From: Actinomycetota bacterium
GTDB taxonomy: Bacteria; Actinomycetota; Actinomycetes; Actinomycetales; Microbacteriaceae
Direction: 5' to 3'
Assembly: GCA_010028615.1 (NCBI GenBank)
Contig: RHAS01000019.1
Span: 1-10,446 of the forward strand
Length of the DNA: 10,446 nt
Of the stretch, positions 6,196-10,446 are shown in pieces (the stretch's first letter is position 1; every line of letters begins with the position of its first letter). The notes beneath the pieces are model-generated. The model had not been told where the DNA came from and did not search any database. It saw only the letters and a program-made list of their open reading frames with translations. The translations under genes and the position numbers were made by a program.

Positions 6196-6722
6196 CTTGA
6201 CTCCTGAACATACTTGAATGCCGAGTACCAAGTAAGAAATACCGCTCCATAGATTAGTCCATAGCCAATTTCAAAGGTCTCATTGTGAAGCCAAACATTC
6301 AACGGCGAAATCAGCCAACCAATCGCGATGCACTGCATGATGGTCTTCGATTTTCCGCTAGAGGATGCTGGAATCACTCGATCTCGAATCACAATTAATC
6401 GGTAAATTGTTATGGCGACTTCTCTTACCAAAATCGCAATTGTCGCCCACCATGGCATTACATCCAAGATTGACAGCACTACAAAAGAGCCACCCAGCAA
6501 AACTTTGTCTGCAATCGGATCAAGAAGTTTTCCTAATTTGGTTACGGTACCCTGTCTCCTAGCTACCGCCCCGTCAATTCCATCTGATGCAGCTAAAAGC
6601 ACAAACCCGACCAGCAGGACCCAGCCGATGTTATCGCCAGGCAAATAAAACTGATACAGCGCCAAAAGGTAGATAGGTGAAAGGGCGATGCGGCTGACCG
6701 TGATTAGGTTTGCTAAGTTCAC
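6192..6722 (-). CDS. pgsA: CDP-diacylglycerol–glycerol-3-phosphate 3-phosphatidyltransferase
   Basis: PgsA makes phosphatidylglycerophosphate from CDP-diacylglycerol and glycerol-3-phosphate in the inner membrane, the first committed step to phosphatidylglycerol and cardiolipin. The 176-residue protein begins MNLANLITVSRIALSPIYL, typical of the family. It carries the complete CDP-alcohol phosphotransferase signature: Asp47, Asp50, Gly51, Ala54, Arg55, Gly64, Asp68 and Asp72. Hydrophobic helices follow at about 5-24, 32-46, 75-90, 92-112, 128-142 and 152-168. The start is GTG at 6722, nine bases after the ftsK stop, with only a weak TTAGG upstream. It overlaps pncC by four bases, so the two are surely co-translated. 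A related CDP-alcohol transferase of other specificity cannot be fully excluded; the position matches the mycobacterial gene called pgsA3. Confidence 0.93.
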   Translation of the reverse strand: MNLANLITVSRIALSPIYLLALYQFYLPGDNIGWVLLVGFVLLAASDGIDGAVARRQGTVTKLGKLLDPIADKVLLGGSFVVLSILDVMPWWATIAILVREVAITIYRLIVIRDRVIPASSSGKSKTIMQCIAIGWLISPLNVWLHNETFEIGYGLIYGAVFLTWYSAFKYVQESR

Positions 6723-6731
6723 AACCTAAGC

Positions 6732-9323
6732 CTAACCCCTGCCAGTTAGCGACCAAGCGTCAGGGTCATCGTCATCATCCTGATCTGAGGCCTTCGGCAC
6801 AAAATCTTCAAAATCACCAGCGGCAAGCGAGGTGCTAATCGGTTCGGTCGGGTTCTGCTGTATTTTTGCCGTTGTTTCTCCACGAAGCTGGGCTAGCACA
6901 CTTGCTAGATCCTCTGGCCGTACTAATACCTCTCTAGCTTTTGAACCTTCACTTGGGCCAACAATGTTTCTTGATTCAAGTAAGTCCATAAGTCGTCCAG
7001 CTTTGGCAAATCCGACTCGGAGCTTACGCTGCAGCATTGAAGTGGAACCAAATTGCGAGGAAACAATAAGCTCGGCAGCCTGAAGTAATACCTCTAAGTC
7101 ATCACCGATATCTGCATCAACAACTCGGCTAGTGGCAACTTCATTCACATCGGCACGGTATTCCGGCTCCATTTGTGCTTTAACGTGAGCGACTACCGAG
7201 TGAAGTTCTGACTCACCAATCCAAGCTCCCTGGACACGCATCGGCTTGTTAGTACCCATTGGTGAAAATAGTGCATCACCTTGGCCAATCAATTTTTCAG
7301 CACCGGGTAGATCCAAAATAACCCTCGAGTCGGTTAGCGATGAAACCGAGAATGCCAACCTCGATGGAACGTTTGCCTTAATCAAACCGGTAACCACATC
7401 CACCGATGGCCGCTGCGTTGCCAGCACCAGGTGAATACCTGCCGCTCGGGCAAGCTGAGTAATTCTTACGATGGAATCCTCAACTTCTCTTGGCGCGACA
7501 ATCATTAGATCAGCCAACTCATCTACAACAACCATCAAATATGGGTAAGGCTGAAGCTTGCGGCTTGAACCTTCTGGGAGTTTCAATTCCCCGGCAACTA
7601 AAGCTCGATTGAAATCATCAACATGCTTGAAGCCAAAAGATGCCAAATCGTCGTAGCGAGCATCCATTTCCTTGACTACCCATTGCAAGGCCTCAGAGGC
7701 TTTTTTCGGGTTGGTAATAATCGGTGTGATTAGATGAGGAACACCCTCGTAGGCGGCTAGCTCTACTCGCTTTGGATCGATAAGCACCATGCGAACTTCA
7801 GCTGGTTTGGAACGCATCAGAACCGAAGCAATCATCGAGTTCACAAAGGATGACTTACCGGCACCAGTTGCACCTGCTACCAATAAATGTGGCATCTTGG
7901 CAAGATTAGCAACGACAAATCCACCTTCAACATCTTTACCAATTCCAATAGTGAGCGGATGCTTGCTTTGTTGTGCTACCGAAGAACGCAGAACATCGCC
8001 TAGCGAAACAATTTCTCGGTCAACATTTGGAATTTCAATTCCGATGGCTGATTTTCCTGGAATAGGTGCGAGTATTCGAACTTCATTGCTGGCAACTGCA
8101 TAAGAAATGTTTCCAGCTAATCGAGTTACCGCTTCAACTTTCACTCCAGGCTGAACTTCAACCTCATATCGAGTAACCGTTGGCCCTCTAGAGAATCCGC
8201 TGACAGTTGCCTCAACACCAAATTCTTTGAAAACTGAATTTAGCGCTTCAACAACCGAGTCATTAGCAGCAGTCTTACCTTTTGGTGGAGTGCCAGAAGA
8301 TAACAGCGCAGCTGGGGGTAGGACGTAAGGTCTCTTCGGTTTTGCCGTCTGCGTGACTTCTGGAACTGGTTCCACTTCTACTTCTTGCTCATCGGAAATT
8401 TCGATTGGTTCAGTCACTGTGGAAACTGGTTCAATAACCTGAGTCTCGGCTTGCGCAATGGGTTCTGTATTGGGCTGAGGTGTGCCGAAGATGTCTTCCA
8501 AATTGGTTGAATCTGAAGATACTGCAACCGGCTGATCGAAAGCTTTCTTGTCTGTCTGCTTGGCTCTTCGCCACCATGGAGCCTTCGTTCCGTCAAAGGC
8601 ATCTGGAATCTCGTCGGTCTCGGGCTCAACAATTTCCTTTTCTGATACGGGAAAGAGCTTTTGGTAGAGATCTTTAATTCTTGAGAAAATCTTGTGCGGT
8701 GCAGTCTTTGTCACCACCAGTAGTGAACCCAGAGCAAGTAATGAAACTACCGCCCCTGCTCCCCAAACTGTAATGCTGTCGATAAAAAGCACAGTCACGA
8801 GCCAACCAAAAAGACCTCCAGCGCTAGCTAGAACCTCAATGCCATCAGAAGGTTGCGGGTGTTCACTGGCTAAATGAAAGAAACCAGAAATGCTGAACAG
8901 AAACAGCAGCCAGCCAAGACCGACCCTGGAGTTGTCGCGCACTGTTGAAGGATGGCGCATCAGATACATCGAGAAAATAATCATCACTACTGGAAGCGCT
9001 AGTGAGAGCTGGCCGAAGAATAGGCCTGCCGTGTAGCTGTTGATCAATCTAGCAATCTCATTGCCGTTGAGGAACCAAACGAAGATTGCTCCGATTACGC
9101 CAAGCAAAAACAGAGCAAACGGCGGCCCGTCCCTGCGATCTTCTTTGGCAATCTTTTCCGAGGCCAGCGACCTGGCTAGCCAACCTACCATCGAAGCAGC
9201 GCTCAAGTAGAGCCAAACTATGCTGCGGACTAGCCAGCTAGCTCCCCGCTCGGTCGTAGGGGCGGAAGCCCTTCCTGTCCTTGAAGCGGGGGCTTTTTTC
9301 GAATCTTTTTTACGTGATGCCAT
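6732..9323 (-). CDS. ftsK: DNA translocase FtsK/SpoIIIE
   Basis: FtsK is a septum-anchored hexameric motor that pumps the chromosome termini into daughter cells. Numbered from ATG 9323 (863 residues), it has a basic start, hydrophobic segments at about 31-53, 68-87, 99-122, 134-150 and 165-205, then an acidic/proline-rich linker at about 225-345. The alpha/beta motor domain runs from about 350 to 730, with Walker A GATGAGKS at 484-491 and Walker [10 protein letters not shown] at 598-606. The winged-helix gamma domain ([20 protein letters not shown], then GRLMDLLE) lies at about 740-803; in relatives it reads the polar guide sequences. The tail is acidic ([11 protein letters not shown]). An upstream in-frame TTG at 9353 would add ten residues; ATG is preferred because MASRKK looks like a normal family start, though neither has a good ribosome site. 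Confidence 0.96.
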   Translation of the reverse strand: MASRKKDSKKAPASRTGRASAPTTERGASWLVRSIVWLYLSAASMVGWLARSLASEKIAKEDRRDGPPFALFLLGVIGAIFVWFLNGNEIARLINSYTAGLFFGQLSLALPVVMIIFSMYLMRHPSTVRDNSRVGLGWLLFLFSISGFFHLASEHPQPSDGIEVLASAGGLFGWLVTVLFIDSITVWGAGAVVSLLALGSLLVVTKTAPHKIFSRIKDLYQKLFPVSEKEIVEPETDEIPDAFDGTKAPWWRRAKQTDKKAFDQPVAVSSDSTNLEDIFGTPQPNTEPIAQAETQVIEPVSTVTEPIEISDEQEVEVEPVPEVTQTAKPKRPYVLPPAALLSSGTPPKGKTAANDSVVEALNSVFKEFGVEATVSGFSRGPTVTRYEVEVQPGVKVEAVTRLAGNISYAVASNEVRILAPIPGKSAIGIEIPNVDREIVSLGDVLRSSVAQQSKHPLTIGIGKDVEGGFVVANLAKMPHLLVAGATGAGKSSFVNSMIASVLMRSKPAEVRMVLIDPKRVELAAYEGVPHLITPIITNPKKASEALQWVVKEMDARYDDLASFGFKHVDDFNRALVAGELKLPEGSSRKLQPYPYLMVVVDELADLMIVAPREVEDSIVRITQLARAAGIHLVLATQRPSVDVVTGLIKANVPSRLAFSVSSLTDSRVILDLPGAEKLIGQGDALFSPMGTNKPMRVQGAWIGESELHSVVAHVKAQMEPEYRADVNEVATSRVVDADIGDDLEVLLQAAELIVSSQFGSTSMLQRKLRVGFAKAGRLMDLLESRNIVGPSEGSKAREVLVRPEDLASVLAQLRGETTAKIQQNPTEPISTSLAAGDFEDFVPKASDQDDDDDPDAWSLTGRG

Positions 9324-9384
9324 CCCATCAAAAATAACAGCGTCCCCCGTCAATACAGGTCAGGCACGGCGGTATCGGGTTTCG
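9324..9384 (-). promoter_or_regulatory. rnj–ftsK gap, no terminator seen
   Basis: The 61 bp between the rnj stop and the preferred ftsK ATG contain no stem-loop with T-run, so transcription may read from rnj into ftsK. TATTTT lies seven bases before the ATG and could be a −10 for a leaderless ftsK message; the best −35-like hexamer, TTGACG (9348-9353), is only 11 bp from it, so a promoter here is uncertain. Confidence 0.25.
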
Positions 9385-10446
9385 CTAGCCGCTGATAACT
9401 ACGGGAATAATTACCGGTCTGCGACGGTGATTCCTGTTTACCCAGGTCCCGATTGTCCTGCGGATAACCTGCTGCATCGCATAGGTATCCCGGATACCTT
9501 CCTTCGCTGCCTCAGCTAAAGCCATCTCAATCAGAGGCTTGACATCATCAAAGACATGATCATCTTCGGCATAGGCTTTAGCCCTGATCTCGGGGCCGAC
9601 GACCACCCGACCGGTATCAGGGTCAATCACGGCAAAAATTGAAATAAAGCCCTCTTGTGATAGAAGTCTTCGCTCGCGCAGGTCATCCTCAGTAATTTTT
9701 CCAACTGTCTTGCCGTCGACATAAAGCATGCCGCAGTCAACCTGACCGACAACCTCGGCTCTACCTTGATAAAGGTCCACTACCCAGCCATCTTCAATAA
9801 TGGAAATCCGCTCAGTGGGGATTCCGGTCTGCTCGGCTAATCGACCATTTGCAATCAGGTGTCGATATTCACCGTGCACTGGTAGCACGTTCTTTGGCTT
9901 TAGTAAGTTGTAGCAATAAAGCAGTTCACCAGCGGCGGCGTGACCAGATACGTGAACTTTCGCATTGCCCTTGTGCACCACATTCGCTCGTAACCGTGTA
10001 AGTTGATCGATAACTCGATAGACAGCGTTTTCGTTTCCCGGGATGAGCGAGGATGCCAAAATTACGGTGTCGCCCTCGCCAACCGAAATGTCATGGTCCT
10101 CGTTTGCCATTTTTGAAAGTACTGCCATCGGTTCTCCCTGAGAACCTGTGCACATGTAAACAATCTCAGAAGGAGGAATACTCGCAGTATCTTTTATGTC
10201 TATGAATATTCCCTCAGGGGCACTCAAGTAGCCAAGATCCTGCGCGATTTGCATGTTGCGAATCATCGATCGACCAACCAGTGCAACTTTTCGCCCGTGG
10301 GCGGAAGCTGCATTGATTACCTGCTGAACTCTATGCACATGAGAAGAGAAACTGGCAACAACAACCTTGTTCGGCGTTCTGGAAATCACCTCGTCGATAA
10401 CCGGTCCGATGTCCTTTTCCAAAGGGGTAAAGCCAGGAACATCTGC
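9385..10446 (-). CDS. rnj: Ribonuclease J, C-terminal part (5' end beyond window)
   Basis: RNase J is a metallo-beta-lactamase/beta-CASP nuclease with endo- and 5'-3' exonuclease activity in mRNA decay and rRNA maturation. The frame is open to the right edge (ADVPGFTPLEKDIG...), and 353 residues are visible of about 555-560 expected. Readable motifs include ASFSSHVHRVQQV of the beta-CASP domain, MCTGSQGEPMAVLSKMA, the HVSGHAAAGE motif with two histidines, and PVHGEYRH, whose first histidine is expected to bind metal. The C-terminal domain ends TWVNRNHRRRPVIIPVVISG, as usual for the actinobacterial protein. The N-terminal HxHxDH metal site is outside the window. Genes for ftsK follow 61 bp later, an arrangement common in Actinobacteria. 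Confidence 0.96.
   Translation of the reverse strand, partial: ADVPGFTPLEKDIGPVIDEVISRTPNKVVVASFSSHVHRVQQVINAASAHGRKVALVGRSMIRNMQIAQDLGYLSAPEGIFIDIKDTASIPPSEIVYMCTGSQGEPMAVLSKMANEDHDISVGEGDTVILASSLIPGNENAVYRVIDQLTRLRANVVHKGNAKVHVSGHAAAGELLYCYNLLKPKNVLPVHGEYRHLIANGRLAEQTGIPTERISIIEDGWVVDLYQGRAEVVGQVDCGMLYVDGKTVGKITEDDLRERRLLSQEGFISIFAVIDPDTGRVVVGPEIRAKAYAEDDHVFDDVKPLIEMALAEAAKEGIRDTYAMQQVIRRTIGTWVNRNHRRRPVIIPVVISG

Noticed and set aside
7789..8103. Plus-strand open frame of 104 codons
   Set aside because: It is antisense to the FtsK motor domain and shows no independent coding signs.
9266..9299. Plus-strand stem AAGCCC/GGGCTT followed by six T residues, like an intrinsic terminator
   Set aside because: It lies in the coding start of ftsK on the opposite strand, no plus-strand gene precedes it, and the 18-base loop is large; the T-run is the AAA-rich lysine codons of FtsK.
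1..10446. Mobile element, CRISPR array, defence island or novel operon
   Set aside because: Every long stretch is filled by conserved housekeeping genes on one strand; no transposase, integrase, terminal repeats or spacer-repeat pattern was seen.

Overview
The window looks like a stretch of conserved housekeeping genes from a small-genome actinobacterium. Three things point to Actinobacteria: the gene order rnj–ftsK–pgsA–cinA/pncC–clgR–DUF3046–recA–recX–miaB–miaA–dapF, the ClgR and DUF3046 families, and details such as the [11 protein letters not shown] start of DapF. Base composition is near balance by eye rather than GC-rich. That fits small-genome aquatic Microbacteriaceae (Aquiluna/Rhodoluna type), but the lineage is inference.

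All eleven genes lie on the minus strand, so the window is transcribed from high to low coordinates. In that direction it holds: the C-terminal part of RNase J (cut by the right edge); the DNA translocase FtsK; a tight pair of PgsA (phosphatidylglycerophosphate synthase) and a CinA C-terminal-type NMN amidase, overlapping by 4 bp; a 147-bp gap rich in small dyads and repeats; the HTH regulator ClgR followed by a strong intrinsic terminator; the small DUF3046 protein; a 162-bp gap that should hold the recA promoter; then a compact recA–recX–miaB–miaA–dapF run with gaps of 2 to 27 bp. DapF is cut by the left edge just before its second catalytic cysteine.

Functional themes are DNA repair and recombination (RecA and its modulator RecX), chromosome segregation at division (FtsK), RNA decay (RNase J), envelope and proteolysis stress control (ClgR, PgsA), tRNA A37 hypermodification (MiaA then MiaB), and lysine/peptidoglycan precursor synthesis (DapF). 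The close spacing downstream of recA suggests co-transcription and probably translational coupling.

I found no mobile element, CRISPR array, tRNA/rRNA gene, toxin–antitoxin pair, defence system or other obviously new system. The parts worth a second look are regulatory. The recA upstream gap lacks a recognisable inverted actinobacterial SOS box but carries a tandem direct repeat of its half-site. The clgR upstream gap carries several dyads and repeats. A perfect 12-bp palindrome and an apparently leaderless start precede the DUF3046 gene.
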